From positions 3,739,684-3,803,683 of the forward strand of contig NC_014012.1 of assembly GCF_000091325.1 (NCBI RefSeq): DNA of 64,000 nucleotides, read 5' to 3'. The notes under the pieces are model-generated. The model worked only from the letters and a program-made list of their open reading frames with translations, made no database searches and was not told where the DNA came from. This DNA is from Shewanella violacea DSS12. Its GTDB lineage: Bacteria > Pseudomonadota > Gammaproteobacteria > Enterobacterales > Shewanellaceae. Of this stretch, positions 40,166-51,916 are shown piece after piece. Made by a program: the position numbers and the translations under genes. Every line of letters starts with the position of its first letter. Within the stretch, counting starts at the first letter, position 1.

Positions 40166-41278
40166 TTAAAATCCTAGGTCCATCTGCGACTCTCTGACTT
40201 CATTGTCTGCCGCCCTAGTGTTAACCGCCGACTGACTCGCTAAGCCCACCGACACACCTAATAATCGAATACCTCTCCCCTGCTGACGCTCCAAGGCTTG
40301 TGCGAGCAGATCATAAAATAACGTCACCGATATTTCATCGGATCTGTGTTCTATGGTGGTCTGTTTAAAATCACTAAACTTAAGCTTAACCACTTGCTTA
40401 TTGATACTGCGATCTTTAGCGCTGCGCGTCACTCGCGCCGCCAACTCCTGAATAAGTTGAGGCATCACCCCATGACACTGTTCCAGGGTATAGATGTCCT
40501 TTGCCAATGTTGTCTCGACCCCCACAGATTTACGCTCCCTGTGCGGCGAGATGCCCCGCTCATCTATACCTTGAGCCCGCTCAATCAAGACTGCACCAAA
40601 TTTCCCAAAACGCTCTATCAAAGCTGATTTGGGATAGTCCTGTAGATCGCCACAGGTTTTCAGGCCAATATCCTCAAGTTTCTTACCCGTCACCTTGCCC
40701 ACCCCAGGGATCTTAGTCAGGGGTAAGGTTTTCACGAAGGGGGAGATCATATCCGGGGTTATCACATATTGTCCGTTGGGTTTATTCAGATCTGAGGCGA
40801 CCTTGGCAAGAAATTTAATCGGCGCAATACCGGCAGAAGCTGTGAGGCCTGTGACTTCGAAGATCTCCTGCCTGATAGCTTCAGCTATCAAGGTAGCAGA
40901 GCCCTGACATTGAGTGCAGTCGGTGACATCTAGATAAGCTTCATCAAGAGAGAGAGGTTCAATCAAGTCGGTATAGCGAGCAAATACTTCACGGATCTGT
41001 ATTGAGACCTCTTTGTACACCGACATGCGCCCAGGCACTAATATCAAATCTGGGCACAGTTTCAACGCATAGCCCGAGGCCATGGCCGAACGAACGCCAA
41101 AAACCCTAGCCTCATAATTACAGGTACTGATAACCCCACGGCGATCACTGCGCCCGCCCACAGCTATGGGTTTACCTCTGAGCTCAGGAAAGTCGCGCAT
41201 CTCGACCGCGGCAAAATAGCAGTCCATATCGATATGAATAATTTTCTTCAAATTAGTTTTCAAAGCAGTTTTCAACAC
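40166..41278 (-). CDS. dinB: DNA polymerase IV DinB
   Basis: Y-family translesion polymerase of 370 residues. The catalytic carboxylates lie in [13 protein letters not shown] (~16-28) and [12 protein letters not shown] (~109-120). The helix-hairpin-helix motif is [12 protein letters not shown], and a little-finger domain follows. A beta-clamp-binding peptide is expected at the C-terminus (QMDLGF). No LexA box was identified upstream. It converges with pepD. Confidence 0.96.
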   Translation of the reverse strand: MLKTALKTNLKKIIHIDMDCYFAAVEMRDFPELRGKPIAVGGRSDRRGVISTCNYEARVFGVRSAMASGYALKLCPDLILVPGRMSVYKEVSIQIREVFARYTDLIEPLSLDEAYLDVTDCTQCQGSATLIAEAIRQEIFEVTGLTASAGIAPIKFLAKVASDLNKPNGQYVITPDMISPFVKTLPLTKIPGVGKVTGKKLEDIGLKTCGDLQDYPKSALIERFGKFGAVLIERAQGIDERGISPHRERKSVGVETTLAKDIYTLEQCHGVMPQLIQELAARVTRSAKDRSINKQVVKLKFSDFKQTTIEHRSDEISVTLFYDLLAQALERQQGRGIRLLGVSVGLASQSAVNTRAADNEVRESQMDLGF

Positions 41279-41437
41279 ACTCTTGTAAACACTCTCTCAG
41301 CAAGAAGCCCTCTCACACCACTATACTGTATATAAAAACAGTATCCAATAAAAATGAGACTTAAGATAAAAAATTGCATGAGGAAGGAACAAAAAACGAA
41401 TAAGGAGTAGGAAATGAATAAAGAGTAAGCAACAAAC

Positions 41438-41471
41438 AAAAATGCCATCGAGTCATTAACCCAATGGCATT
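41438..41471 (-). terminator. Probable terminator after the fghA 3' repeats
   Basis: AATGCCAT / ATGGCATT stem with a long loop, followed on the - strand by TTTGTTTG. It lies beyond the tandem 3'-end copies of fghA. Confidence 0.55.
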
Positions 41472-41510
41472 ATCAAAGTAGAAAACTATTTAGCTTTAGC
41501 TGGCGCTAAG

Positions 41511-41764
41511 GTGTTCAGCATGGAATTTTAAATGATGCTCGATGAAACTCGTGATGAAAAACATATCTGAATGATCCAGTTTTCTTAAATCAAGCAAGCT
41601 CTCAAATCAAGAGTCTTCCAATTTAGCTAACATCTAAGTGTTCAGCATGGAATTTTAAATGATGCTCGATGAAACTCGTGATGAAAAACATATCTGAATG
41701 ATCCTGTTTTCTTAAATCAAGCAAGCTCTCAAATCAAGAGTCTTCCAACTTATCAGTCACTTAA
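41511..41764 (-). repeat. 127-bp tandem repeats derived from the 3' end of fghA
   Basis: Two nearly identical 127-bp units start at 41511 and 41638, and the third unit begins at 41765 inside fghA. Each opens with GTGTTCAGCATG. On the - strand each repeats the final ~22 codons of fghA (FFITSFIEHHLKFHAEH), followed by the same ~60-bp spacer. The two outer units are closer to each other than to the gene, so the second duplication is more recent. Confidence 0.85.
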
Positions 41765-42607
41765 GTGTTCAGCATGAAACTTCAGGTGTTGCTCTATGAA
41801 GCTGGATATAAAGAAGTAACTATGATCGTAACCTTCATGGCTTTCTAGCACTAAAGGATAACCACTGTTCTTGGCCGCCGCAGCTAAGACTTCAGGTTTT
41901 AGCTGTTCAGATAAGAAGTTATCCGCTTCCCCTTGGCTGACTAGAGCAGGCACAAATGACTGACCATTTTTCTCAGAGGCATTACGCATTAGAGTACTGG
42001 CATCGTAATCGGACCAAGCTGCCGTGTCTCTGCCTAAGTAAGCAGTAAAGGCTTTCTTACCCCAAGGGCAGTTTATTGGATTACTGATTGGGCTAAATGC
42101 CGAAACAGACTGGTAAGCTGCACTGTTTCTCAGGGCGATGACTAAGGCGCCATGTCCACCCATTGAATGGCCAGCAATAGAACGCTTGTCTGTCACCGGG
42201 AACATTGACTCGACCAAGGCGGGTAGCTCATGGACTATGTAGTCATACATCTGGAAATGCTTATTCCAAGGAGCCTGAGTGGCATTAACATAGAAACCAG
42301 CACCTTGACCTAAGTCGTAACCCTCATCGTCGGCAACGTCACTGCCACGGGGGCTAGTATCCGGTGCAACTATGGCGATACCAAGCTCAGCAGCAATGCG
42401 CTGGGCGCCCGCTTTATGCATGAAGTTTTCATCACTACAAGTCAAACCAGATAACCAATAAAGAACCGGTACTTTCTGACCATTTGACGCCTGAGGCGGC
42501 AGGTAAATAGCGAAGCGCATCGCACAATTTAAGCTCTTGGACTGGTGACTATATTGCTTATTCCAGCCACCAAAGCTTTTATTACTACTGAGATTTTCTA
42601 CTGTCAT
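41753..42607 (-). CDS. fghA: S-formylglutathione hydrolase
   Basis: Hydrolyses S-formylglutathione to formate and glutathione, the second step of glutathione-dependent formaldehyde detoxification. The 284 residues have the alpha/beta-hydrolase nucleophile motif GHSMGGHGAL (~149-158), the Asp in GEADNFL (~226) and the His in GYDHSYFF (~261). It lies 161 bp downstream of adhC on the same strand. A GAAGCGG/CCGCTTC hairpin (42697-42716) sits in that gap. Its 3' end is duplicated twice downstream. Confidence 0.95.
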   Translation of the reverse strand: MTVENLSSNKSFGGWNKQYSHQSKSLNCAMRFAIYLPPQASNGQKVPVLYWLSGLTCSDENFMHKAGAQRIAAELGIAIVAPDTSPRGSDVADDEGYDLGQGAGFYVNATQAPWNKHFQMYDYIVHELPALVESMFPVTDKRSIAGHSMGGHGALVIALRNSAAYQSVSAFSPISNPINCPWGKKAFTAYLGRDTAAWSDYDASTLMRNASEKNGQSFVPALVSQGEADNFLSEQLKPEVLAAAAKNSGYPLVLESHEGYDHSYFFISSFIEQHLKFHAEHLSD

Positions 42608-42768
42608 TATTTATCCTTATTACCGCTTCAATATCCCAGTGACCAGCTTGTTCACGGGAATATTGCAGCGATAGGACTATTGATTAATCTAAGGTTGAAG
42701 CGGGATTATCCGCTTCGAGAGCATTTATCCAAATGACTATTTTGTCAAAGTGACTACTTATCGAAATA

Positions 42769-43956
<1,188 letters not shown>

Positions 43957-44062
43957 CTAACTCCTCACATCATGCTGATTTTAATATGGGATAAGTATAT
44001 CCGCCAATATACGAATTGATAATCCTACTTATGGGTAATTTACTTTTACCGCACAGTAACAA

Positions 44063-44329
44063 TCATCGTAATTGACTGTCTTTACTACCCCGTCGGTTAT
44101 AACCAAGCTGTTTAGCCTGTTGGCTATCTAGCTCTACCTGACAAGTAATACACAGGCGAACTCCAGCTACTGCATCCCGACGGGCCTGTGGAATTTCTGT
44201 TTCGCACTCTTCACAATGAGTCAGAGCAGAACCTGTAGTTAATTTTTTTCTGGCTTGGGCAACGGCATCATCCACACTGATGTCAATTTGCTCTTGCACC
44301 GCACCATCTCTTGACCAACCACCAGCCAT
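44063..44329 (-). CDS. DksA/TraR family C4 zinc-finger protein (YbiI type)
   Basis: Small protein of 88 residues with one C4 zinc finger (CEECETEIPQARR...CITCQ, four Cys at ~39-64) and the conserved C-terminus GYNRRGSKDSQLR. This wording is nearly identical to the end of E. coli YbiI. The role is uncertain; DksA relatives bind the RNA polymerase secondary channel, but this short form lacks the long coiled coil. It is divergent from the LysR gene. Confidence 0.88.
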   Translation of the reverse strand: MAGGWSRDGAVQEQIDISVDDAVAQARKKLTTGSALTHCEECETEIPQARRDAVAGVRLCITCQVELDSQQAKQLGYNRRGSKDSQLR

Positions 44330-44508
44330 GAAAAATCCCTCCTGATTTTGCTGTAACTTATAAACTTGTTATGTCGAGCCGTTCGATGAGATAAGTTGCC
44401 AATTCCAGTAAAATGAAAACCTGTACTCGCGAATTAGGTGTATTATATTCCCTACTCAAATAATGATAATCTAGCAAATTGTAAAATGACTTTTACCTGG
44501 AGGTAATA

Positions 44509-45378
44509 ATGTTTAACTGGGAAGGTATCAGTGAATTTGTCGCCGTCGCGGAAACTGAAAGCTTTACTCAAGCCGCTAAGCGACTGGGAATATCCACGGC
44601 TCAGGTTAGTCGACAAGTCAGTGCTCTGGAGACCCGCTTAGCCACAAAACTCTTCCACCGCACCACACGTAAGGTCTCGGTAACGGAAGCAGGACAGGTC
44701 TACTTTCAACATTGCAGGCAAGTGCTCGATGGGCTGGAGGAGGCAGAAAGAGCCATCACTAACCTACAGAGCACACCGAGGGGACGCTTGAAAATCACCG
44801 CTCCGGTCACTTATGGGGAGAGAACATTAGCCCCCTTAATTAATGATTTTATTACCAAGTATCCAGAGTTGGAGGTACAGCTTAACTTAACTAACCTGAG
44901 AGTAGACCTTATAGATGAAGGCTATGATCTGGCTATCCGCCTGGGTCAACTAGAAGATTCCACCATGATGGCAAAACGTCTTGGCAAGCGAACTCATTAT
45001 GTCTGCGCAGCTCCCAGTTATCTCTCTACCTATGGGATCCCCCACTCCTTATCTGAACTGGAGCAACATAACTGCCTATTGGGTACGTTAGATTACTGGC
45101 GTTTTCAGGACAAGGGGAAAGCAGTCAATATCAGAGTCAGGGGGAATCTCAACTGTAACAGCGGCAGGGCTCTGGTCGATGCCGCGGTGAAAGCCATAGG
45201 GATCACTCATCTACCCGATTATTATGTCTTACCTTACCTAGAGAGTGGTGAACTCGTGTCAATACTCGAGCAGCATAGACCCTTCGATGATGGGATCTGG
45301 GCCGTTTATCCACAAAACAGGCACCTGTCACCTAAGGTACGTATATTGATTGAACACCTGACTGAACAATTAAAATAA
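44509..45378 (+). CDS. LysR family transcriptional regulator
   Basis: Regulator of 289 residues. The N-terminal winged helix-turn-helix (FVAVAETESFTQAAKRLGISTAQVSRQVSALE, quoted: SFTQAAKRLG, TAQVSRQVS) is followed by a periplasmic-binding-protein-like effector domain of the PBP2/CrgA type (TPRGRLKITAPVTYGE). GGAGG lies ~7 nt before the ATG. It is divergent from the YbiI-type gene and near adhC-fghA; LysR genes next to adhC commonly control formaldehyde detoxification (inference). Confidence 0.92.
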   Translation: MFNWEGISEFVAVAETESFTQAAKRLGISTAQVSRQVSALETRLATKLFHRTTRKVSVTEAGQVYFQHCRQVLDGLEEAERAITNLQSTPRGRLKITAPVTYGERTLAPLINDFITKYPELEVQLNLTNLRVDLIDEGYDLAIRLGQLEDSTMMAKRLGKRTHYVCAAPSYLSTYGIPHSLSELEQHNCLLGTLDYWRFQDKGKAVNIRVRGNLNCNSGRALVDAAVKAIGITHLPDYYVLPYLESGELVSILEQHRPFDDGIWAVYPQNRHLSPKVRILIEHLTEQLK

Positions 45379-45407
45379 CACCTCATAAAAATAAAGCAGT
45401 GAACAAA

Positions 45408-45434
45408 AATGCCAGTCAATATAAGACTGGCATT
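45408..45434. terminator. Hairpin after the LysR gene
   Basis: AATGCCAGTC / GACTGGCATT stem with a 6-nt loop, 30 bp past the LysR stop. The A run before it could serve as a T run for transcription arriving from the chemoreceptor gene on the - strand. Confidence 0.6.
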
Positions 45435-45464
45435 GAGATTATTAGTACCTGAACTATCGCTTAA

Positions 45465-45536
45465 ATTAGCACTTGAATTAGCACTTGAATTAGCACTTGA
45501 ATTAGTACTTCAATTAGTACTTAAGTTAGCATGTAA
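45465..45536. repeat. 12-bp tandem repeat
   Basis: Unit ATTAGCACTTGA repeated about six times (three exact, the rest with one to three changes), between the LysR and chemoreceptor genes. A 61-codon ORF through it (LALELALELALEL) is an artefact. Confidence 0.85.
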
Positions 45537-45561
45537 ACCTGAGTCACTCCCCAGGTTACGA

Positions 45562-47563
45562 CTAGATCTTAAACTGCTGGATATTCTTCGATAGGTCATC
45601 TGTCACATGTTTGAACTCGCTGAGACTCGCCGACAGAGCTTCACTGGATGCTAATGAATCATCGGACAGACCTCGAACATTCTCCACATTGCAGGCCACC
45701 TCTTCGGCAACCACTGCCTGCTGACTGATGGCTGAGGTGATCTCAACCGTCTGCTGCTGAATCGCCGAGATGGCACTGGTGATGCCAGTTAGCGCCTCTT
45801 CGACTTTAATGGTCAGCTCCTGACCCACATTAGCCTGCTCTACCCCCTCCTCCATGACTTGCTCAGCCTGAAGTGCATTTTGTTGTAGAGTCTGGATGAT
45901 CTCCTGAATATTGGCGGTGGAGTCTTGCGTCCGCGAAGCTAAGGTTCTCACTTCATCAGCCACGACAGCAAAACCTCTGCCCTGCTCACCGGCACGAGCA
46001 GCTTCGATGGCGGCATTAAGGGCTAACAGGTTAGTCTGCTCTGCGATGCCACGGATCACACTTAGCACCTCACCAATCTGCTCCGAGCTGGTTCTCAGGT
46101 GACGGACCACCTTAGCGGCCTCGATGACCTGAGAGGAAAGTGACTGCATACCTTGAGTAGCCTTGGCCACAATTTTCATCCCCTCACGGGACTCCTGCTG
46201 AGCTTTGTCGGCAAACTCACTGGCTAGCTGGGCACTATTGGCCATCTCCTGAGAGGTATGGGCCATCTCTGTGGCCGCTGTAGCCACGCTGGATATCTCT
46301 TGCTTCTGCTTTGAAACCGAATGCAATGCCTCATCACATATGTTAACCGCCCCACTTACCCCTGAATTGACCTTCTGAGTCAGTTCACGGGTCTGCTCTA
46401 GCATTCCCTGCACCTTAGCCGCGAAGCGGTTAAAAGCATCACCTAGTTTTCCCAGCTCATCCTCTCTGTCCATATTGATACGCTTAGAGAGATCGCTATC
46501 ACCTAGGGCAATATCTTCCATGGCTTCGAGTAAACGATTTATCTGACGCCTAAAGGGTAACAGCATCATCCAAACCGTTGCGCCCACTAAGAGCATGATG
46601 ACTACGGCAAGCAAGCTTGCGTTGACCATAGCCTCATTGACTGGCTCCTCAATGACATCATTAGGCAACATAAAGGCAAGATGCCATTTTTGCTGGGGGT
46701 AATCACCACCTACACTGACATAACTGACTCTTTGCTGTACGCCTTTGAAGGTCACTTCGGCAATACCTTGCTCCTTTGAATTCATCAGGCGACTCAGTTG
46801 CCCGAAACCTTGGCTATCCTTGAAATAAGTATCGACCTTACTCATCAAGGAACCAGGTTGAAACTGCTGAGTGAAGCCGGGGAAGTACACCAGTTGACCA
46901 CTTTGAGTCATCAAGAATGCCTGACCTTGACCTTGGTACTTCATCTTGGCTAACAGCTCTGTGCCTATGGTATCGATCAGTATGTCCATGCCACCGATAC
47001 CGATAAACTCACCATTGGCATTTTTTATCACAGACTTAACTGTCGCCGAGATAGAACCATCGTTGGCATCCACCGCAGGGTCGGTCACATACATGCCATT
47101 TTTATTTATGCCTTCCTGCCACCAGGGACGTTTATTGGTGTAGTAGTCCCCCATCATTGTATCGACCATTGAGATCGAAATACTCGAAGGTATTGGCAGA
47201 ACCAAAGAATACCGACTTGATATCACTGTCAGTATTGGAGAAATGCTTAAAGTATTGGATAACACTTTGATACTCGCCGTCGCGATCTAAGTTGCTGAGT
47301 CGCCTCTTGTACTGACTGAACCAATCCAATACTTGAGGTGAAGCAAAAACAGAGTCGATCACTTTGGCCTTCTCGACAAAGTAACGGGTCACTTCGTTGG
47401 ATTTAACTTGCACCAAAACGGAGAGATCTGCATCGATCTGTTGGCGGGTTCTGTCACTTTCGCCGTTTACGAGGAAGACAGAAATGATGGCGAGTAAAAT
47501 AGCCAATGCGCCGACAATAGCAAAGACAAGCTGGAGACTGAGGGAGCTTTTTAGCTGCTTCAT
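45562..47563 (-). pseudogene. Methyl-accepting chemotaxis protein interrupted by a frameshift
   Basis: Two overlapping frames form one chemoreceptor of about 667 residues. The 5' part (47563-47132) encodes the first membrane helix and sensor start up to [11 protein letters not shown]. The 3' part continues [24 protein letters not shown] with a Cache-type sensor, second helix, HAMP ([19 protein letters not shown]) and signalling tip [19 protein letters not shown]. Removing one G from the G5 tract (C5 on the + strand, 47148-47152) restores a single frame. This may be a real inactivating indel, a slippery tract or a sequencing error. Confidence 0.85.
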
Positions 47564-47890
47564 GGGAGACCTTTCATTTATTTTTATTATTAACCCATCA
47601 ATCTAGCAGAACTGCGCCGAGAGTGAAGACCTAACAGTGACGAAATAGTGAAAAGTGTTTCTTATATGTTGTAAAGCATTTTGCACAAGCAAGGTATTCT
47701 TATCAGGCTAAATCGAACCATCAAGCCCCTGTGCCCCCTAGCTCAGCTCTAGCTCAGCTCTAGCTCATCTCGACACAGAAAATAAAAGTGATGCAAGTAT
47801 AGGGAGAACAGCTTGGGCCAATGACAGACAGGAATAAAAAAAGGCATCTCGAGATCGAGATACCTTTTATCGTTTAAGCACTAAGTTTAG
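47564..47890. other. Intergenic region with short AGCTC repeats
   Basis: Between the chemoreceptor and nqrM. It holds a short tandem repeat of TAGCTCAGCTC (47739-47768, about 2.5 units) and the nqrM terminator. No ORF. Confidence 0.5.
47834..47868 (-). terminator. Intrinsic terminator after nqrM
   Basis: On the - strand AAAAGGTATCTCGA and TCGAGATGCCTTTT pair through one U-G and are followed by a T run of seven. It closes the nqr gene group. Confidence 0.85.
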
Positions 47891-48115
47891 CTAGATGATA
47901 CGGTCTTTGGCGAGCTTGTCACGCCTCTCATCTTCGGCAGCCATTTTTGCTTTACGATTGTCACAAGGGTCATCGCAATCGCATGCCTTATCTATGCCTA
48001 AGGAGCCTAAGCCACCACAACTTCCCGCAACAGCAGTACGCTTAACGAGATAGCCAATAGACATCAAAACAAAGAACAGCAGTAAAACAACAAATGTTGC
48101 GATAAATGTACTCAT
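47891..48115 (-). CDS. nqrM: Na+-NQR maturation factor NqrM
   Basis: Small inner-membrane protein required for iron insertion/maturation of the Na+-translocating NADH:quinone reductase. The 74 residues have one N-terminal membrane helix (TFIATFVVLLLFFVLMSIGYLV) and a Cys-rich segment GSCGGLGSLGIDKACDCDDPC. The ATG at 48115 is chosen because GGAG lies 7 nt upstream and the helix starts there. It follows apbE by 114 bp, the usual position at the end of the nqr cluster. Confidence 0.93.
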   Translation of the reverse strand: MSTFIATFVVLLLFFVLMSIGYLVKRTAVAGSCGGLGSLGIDKACDCDDPCDNRKAKMAAEDERRDKLAKDRII

Positions 48116-48229
48116 CAAATACTCCAAGTGTGACCTGAGCGAATTATACCACCTAAACACACATATTCGTTAAGGTGATTACTCGGCTAACAGGCTAATG
48201 CAAGAAACCAAGAAAATGCTCGAATTTAT

Positions 48230-49246
48230 CTATAAACTCACATACGGCTTGAAAGCATCACTGTAAAATACTTTAAAACCACTATCTTGTTTCTCTATTA
48301 GCATGATGGCTAAGTTTTCTTTCTTAGCCAAGGCTAGAGACTTCTGTGTGCCTAATACCATCATGGCCGTCGCGTAGCCATCGGCCACCATAGACTGCTT
48401 ATGCAGTACAGTCACAGAAGCTAACCTATGCTGGATTGGGTAGCCACTTCTAGGGTCTATGATGTGAGAGAACTGTCGTCCCTCTTCTTCATAGTAATTA
48501 CGATAATCACCGGAAGTCGCAATCGCCATATCACCAGGTTCAATCACCTGCTGTACGTCACGCTCACCAATTTCAGGCTGCTCGATAGCAACCCGCCAAG
48601 GCTTGTCATCCATCTTATTACCAAAAACACTGAGCTCACCACCGACTTCAACCAGATAACCGCTAACATGATATTTATCCAGTAGTGCTGCTACCACATC
48701 GACGCCATAGCCCTTAGCGATAGATGATAGATCCACATATAAGTCTGGATTAGTCTTAGTTAACTTTATGCCGTCCAGATGAAGATATTGCATGCCTGTT
48801 TTTGCCTTAGCGGCAGCGATCACTTCTTCAGATGGAATGCTAGTCGGTCGCTTATCGGGTCCAAAACCCCATAGATTAACTAGAGGACCTAAGGTGATAT
48901 CTAGTGCGCCGTCAGTCACATCATAGAGGTGTATTCCCTCGGCAATGACACCAGCTGTGTCCATGGAAATCTTAATCGTCTCTTCATGATTCATTGAATT
49001 AAACAATGACAGCTCAGACTTAGGACGATAAGTAGACATCTGATCATTGACCTTCTCTAGAGCGAGATCAATTTCAGCTTGAAGTAGGTTAACTTCCGGA
49101 AGATGCTCATTGGGTACCACTTTAATGTGATATGTCGTGCCCATGGTGTTGCCGGAGAGTGAAATAATTTGTGCAGGTTGGCTGCACCCAGAAACAAAAA
49201 AGGCTAGCCATAGGAGGGCTAACCTGTTTACTAAGGTCTTGTTCAT
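48230..49246 (-). CDS. apbE: FAD:protein FMN transferase ApbE
   Basis: Flavin transferase that attaches FMN covalently to threonines of NqrB and NqrC. The 338 residues begin with a lipoprotein signal peptide ending VSGC. Family motifs GNTMGTTYHIKV, DLSSIAKGYGVDVV and ATSGDYRNYYE are present. It lies directly behind nqrF, so enzyme and substrates are made from neighbouring genes. Confidence 0.96.
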   Translation of the reverse strand: MNKTLVNRLALLWLAFFVSGCSQPAQIISLSGNTMGTTYHIKVVPNEHLPEVNLLQAEIDLALEKVNDQMSTYRPKSELSLFNSMNHEETIKISMDTAGVIAEGIHLYDVTDGALDITLGPLVNLWGFGPDKRPTSIPSEEVIAAAKAKTGMQYLHLDGIKLTKTNPDLYVDLSSIAKGYGVDVVAALLDKYHVSGYLVEVGGELSVFGNKMDDKPWRVAIEQPEIGERDVQQVIEPGDMAIATSGDYRNYYEEEGRQFSHIIDPRSGYPIQHRLASVTVLHKQSMVADGYATAMMVLGTQKSLALAKKENLAIMLIEKQDSGFKVFYSDAFKPYVSL

Positions 49247-49303
49247 TTTGACCTAAATCCTTATCACTATGAAAACTTCTGATCTATTCGATGCTTGATT
49301 AAA

Positions 49304-49330
49304 GAAAGTGAGGAGAAACTCCTCACTTTC
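49304..49330 (-). terminator. Hairpin between nqrF and apbE
   Basis: Perfect 12-bp stem GAAAGTGAGGAG / CTCCTCACTTTC with an AAA loop, ~65 bp after the nqrF stop. On the - strand it is followed by TTTAATC only, so it may be a partial terminator that lets some transcription reach apbE-nqrM. Confidence 0.6.
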
Positions 49331-49394
49331 TACTTCAAACTCGAATAACAAGTATCTCAAGATTCAAGCGTTTAATACCAATCGGTATTAATGA

Positions 49395-50624
49395 TTAGCC
49401 ACCGAAGTCATCCAGAAGGATGTTTTCATCTTCGACACCAAGATCTTTCAGCATACCGATAACGGCCGCGTTCATCATTGGAGGGCCACACATGTAGAAC
49501 TCACAATCTTCTGGCGCATCATGGTCACGCAAGTAGCTTTCATAAAGTACATTATGAATGAAGCCAGTCTTGCCCTCCCAGTTATCCTCAGCTTGAGGAT
49601 CTGATAGCGCAACATGCCAATCGAAGTTTTCGTTATCAGACGCTAGGCCATCGAAGTCTTCGACATAGAACATTTCACGCTTAGAGCGCGCGCCATACCA
49701 GAAGCTGATCTTACGATCTGTCTTAAGACGCTTAAGCTGATCGAAGATATGAGAACGCATAGGCGCCATACCTGCACCACCACCAACGAAAATCATCTCG
49801 TTGTCAGTTTCTTTAGCGAAGAACTCACCAAACGGACCAGAGATGGTCACCTTATCACCCTCTTTCAAGCTGAAGATGTACGAAGACATCTTACCGCAAG
49901 GCAGAGTTAGATTACGTGGCGGAGGTGTTGCAATACGCACGTTCAACATGATGATACCAGCCTCTTCAGGATAGTTCGCCATAGAGTATGCACGGATTGT
50001 TTCATCTTCTACTTGAGACTCTAGCTTGAAGAAGCCAAAGTGCTCCCAGTCACCACGGTATTGTGCAGGAATATCAAAATCTGCATATTTAATATGGTGT
50101 ATAGGGGCTTCAATCTGAATATAACCACCGGCTCGGAACGGAACCGAATCGCCACCAGGTATTTGAAGCTTAAGCTCTTTAATGAAAGTGGCCTTGTTAT
50201 CGTTAGAGATAACCGTACACTCCCACTTCTTCACACCGAAGATCTCTTCATCGAGTTCGATGTCCATATCGGTTTTAACGTTTACCTGACAAGATAAACG
50301 ACAGCCCTCACGAGCCTCACCTTTGCTGATATGGTCCTTCTCTGTTGGCAGAATATCGCCGCCACCAGATTTAATGATCACACGACACTGACCACATGTA
50401 CCACCGCCACCACAGGCGCTGGATACGAAGATGCCACTCTCGGCCAAAGCGCCAAGCAGCTTGCCGCCAGCAGGCAATTTAATGCCCTTCTCCGGATCAT
50501 TGTTGATACTAATGGTTACGTCACCACTGTTCACCAGCTTAGATTTGGCAAATAAAATAATTAATACCAAAGCCAAGACAATGAGGGTAAACATTCCCAC
50601 ACCGAGATAAATCTGAAAATCCAT
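49395..50624 (-). CDS. nqrF: Na+-translocating NADH:quinone reductase subunit F
   Basis: Electron-entry subunit that oxidises NADH. The 409 residues comprise one N-terminal helix and a ferredoxin-like 2Fe-2S domain ([14 protein letters not shown] plus a fourth Cys in GCRLSCQV). FAD-binding ([11 protein letters not shown]) and NAD-binding ([15 protein letters not shown]) modules of the ferredoxin reductase type follow. Last gene of nqrABCDEF. Confidence 0.98.
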   Translation of the reverse strand: MDFQIYLGVGMFTLIVLALVLIILFAKSKLVNSGDVTISINNDPEKGIKLPAGGKLLGALAESGIFVSSACGGGGTCGQCRVIIKSGGGDILPTEKDHISKGEAREGCRLSCQVNVKTDMDIELDEEIFGVKKWECTVISNDNKATFIKELKLQIPGGDSVPFRAGGYIQIEAPIHHIKYADFDIPAQYRGDWEHFGFFKLESQVEDETIRAYSMANYPEEAGIIMLNVRIATPPPRNLTLPCGKMSSYIFSLKEGDKVTISGPFGEFFAKETDNEMIFVGGGAGMAPMRSHIFDQLKRLKTDRKISFWYGARSKREMFYVEDFDGLASDNENFDWHVALSDPQAEDNWEGKTGFIHNVLYESYLRDHDAPEDCEFYMCGPPMMNAAVIGMLKDLGVEDENILLDDFGG

Positions 50625-50669
50625 TAACTTATCCTTAAAGGTCTAAATTAAGAAGCCAATGGGCCCCTG

Positions 50670-51278
50670 TTATAGGGACACACCAGAAAACGACATAAAT
50701 CCAAGGGCCATCAAACCAGCAGTAACAAAGGTAATACCTAAGCCACGCAGTCCATCCGGCACATCTGAATATTTCATCTTCTCACGGATACCGGCTAATA
50801 AAACGATAGCCAATGCCCAACCAATGCCTGAACCGACACCAAACACAAAACTCTCGGTAAGGTCATAGTCACGTTCGACCATGAAAGATACCGCACCAAA
50901 AATTGCACAGTTAACTGTGATAAGTGGCAGGAAGATGCCCAGAGCGTTATATAGCGGCGGGAAGAACTTATCCAACACCATCTCTAGGATCTGTACCAGA
51001 GCCGCGATCACACCAATAAAGGTGATGAACTTTAGGAAGCTCAGATCGGCATCCGGCGCACCGGCCCAATCCAAAGCACCCGGTGCCAGCAGTCCCTGAT
51101 AGATGATCTGGTTAGCAGGTACTGAAATTGCCAGTACCACAATAACCGCCACACCCAGTCCCATCGCAGTCGTCACCTTCTTCGATACAGCCAGGAAAGT
51201 ACACATTCCCAAGAAGAAGGACAGCGCCATGTTCTCAATAAAAATAGAACGTATTAATAGACTTATATAATGTTCCAT
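50670..51278 (-). CDS. nqrE: Na+-translocating NADH:quinone reductase subunit E
   Basis: Membrane subunit of 202 residues with six helices, inverted-topology partner of NqrD. Together the two hold an iron centre between conserved cysteines ([12 protein letters not shown] and [13 protein letters not shown]). It lies 5 bp after nqrD and 45 bp before nqrF. Confidence 0.97.
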   Translation of the reverse strand: MEHYISLLIRSIFIENMALSFFLGMCTFLAVSKKVTTAMGLGVAVIVVLAISVPANQIIYQGLLAPGALDWAGAPDADLSFLKFITFIGVIAALVQILEMVLDKFFPPLYNALGIFLPLITVNCAIFGAVSFMVERDYDLTESFVFGVGSGIGWALAIVLLAGIREKMKYSDVPDGLRGLGITFVTAGLMALGFMSFSGVSL

Positions 51279-51283
51279 CGCGC

Positions 51284-51916
51284 TTACCCTTTTGCTTCTA
51301 CTTGATCAGGCTTATAAATGCGAATGATCCAGATCATTGCGGCGATCAGGAAGAATGCACTCGGCGGGAGTAATAACAGACCGTTAGGCTGATACCAACC
51401 ACCATCAGAAACCTTAGCTAAGATCTCGATGCCAAATAGTGAACCATTACCAAATAGTTCGCGTACAAAGCCAACACCCAATAAGATCACACCATAACCT
51501 AAACCGTTACCGATACCGTCCATGAAACTCATCATAGGCGGTGTCTTCATCGCATAAGCTTCGGCACGGCCCATCACAATACAGTTAGTAATGATAAGAC
51601 CAACGAATACCGACAGTTGCTTTGACACATCATATGCATAAGCCTGCAACACCTGATCGACCACGATTACCAATGAGGCAATGATAGTCATCTGCACAAT
51701 AATACGTACACTACTAGGAATGTGATTACGTAGCATTGAGATGAACAGGTTAGAAAAAGCCGTTACAGCAGTCAGTGCGATAGTCATTACCAATGCAGTT
51801 TCCAGCTTACTGGTTACTGCTAATGCACTACACACACCCAAGATCTGCAGGGCAATAGGGTTATTCGCTACTATCGGTCCAGACAGGACCTGCTTTAGTT
51901 CTTTAGCGTTAGCCAT
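51284..51916 (-). CDS. nqrD: Na+-translocating NADH:quinone reductase subunit D
   Basis: Membrane subunit of 210 residues, six helices. The conserved Cys are in [13 protein letters not shown] and [15 protein letters not shown]. It overlaps the end of nqrC by one base, indicating tight coupling within the operon. Confidence 0.97.
   Translation of the reverse strand: MANAKELKQVLSGPIVANNPIALQILGVCSALAVTSKLETALVMTIALTAVTAFSNLFISMLRNHIPSSVRIIVQMTIIASLVIVVDQVLQAYAYDVSKQLSVFVGLIITNCIVMGRAEAYAMKTPPMMSFMDGIGNGLGYGVILLGVGFVRELFGNGSLFGIEILAKVSDGGWYQPNGLLLLPPSAFFLIAAMIWIIRIYKPDQVEAKG

Noticed and set aside
44459..44480. Fur-box-like sequence ATGATAATC upstream of the LysR gene
   Set aside because: Only one half resembles the consensus; the other half does not match, and the flanking genes are not iron related.
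45409..45594. 61-codon Leu/Glu-rich ORF
   Set aside because: Translation of the 12-bp tandem repeat.
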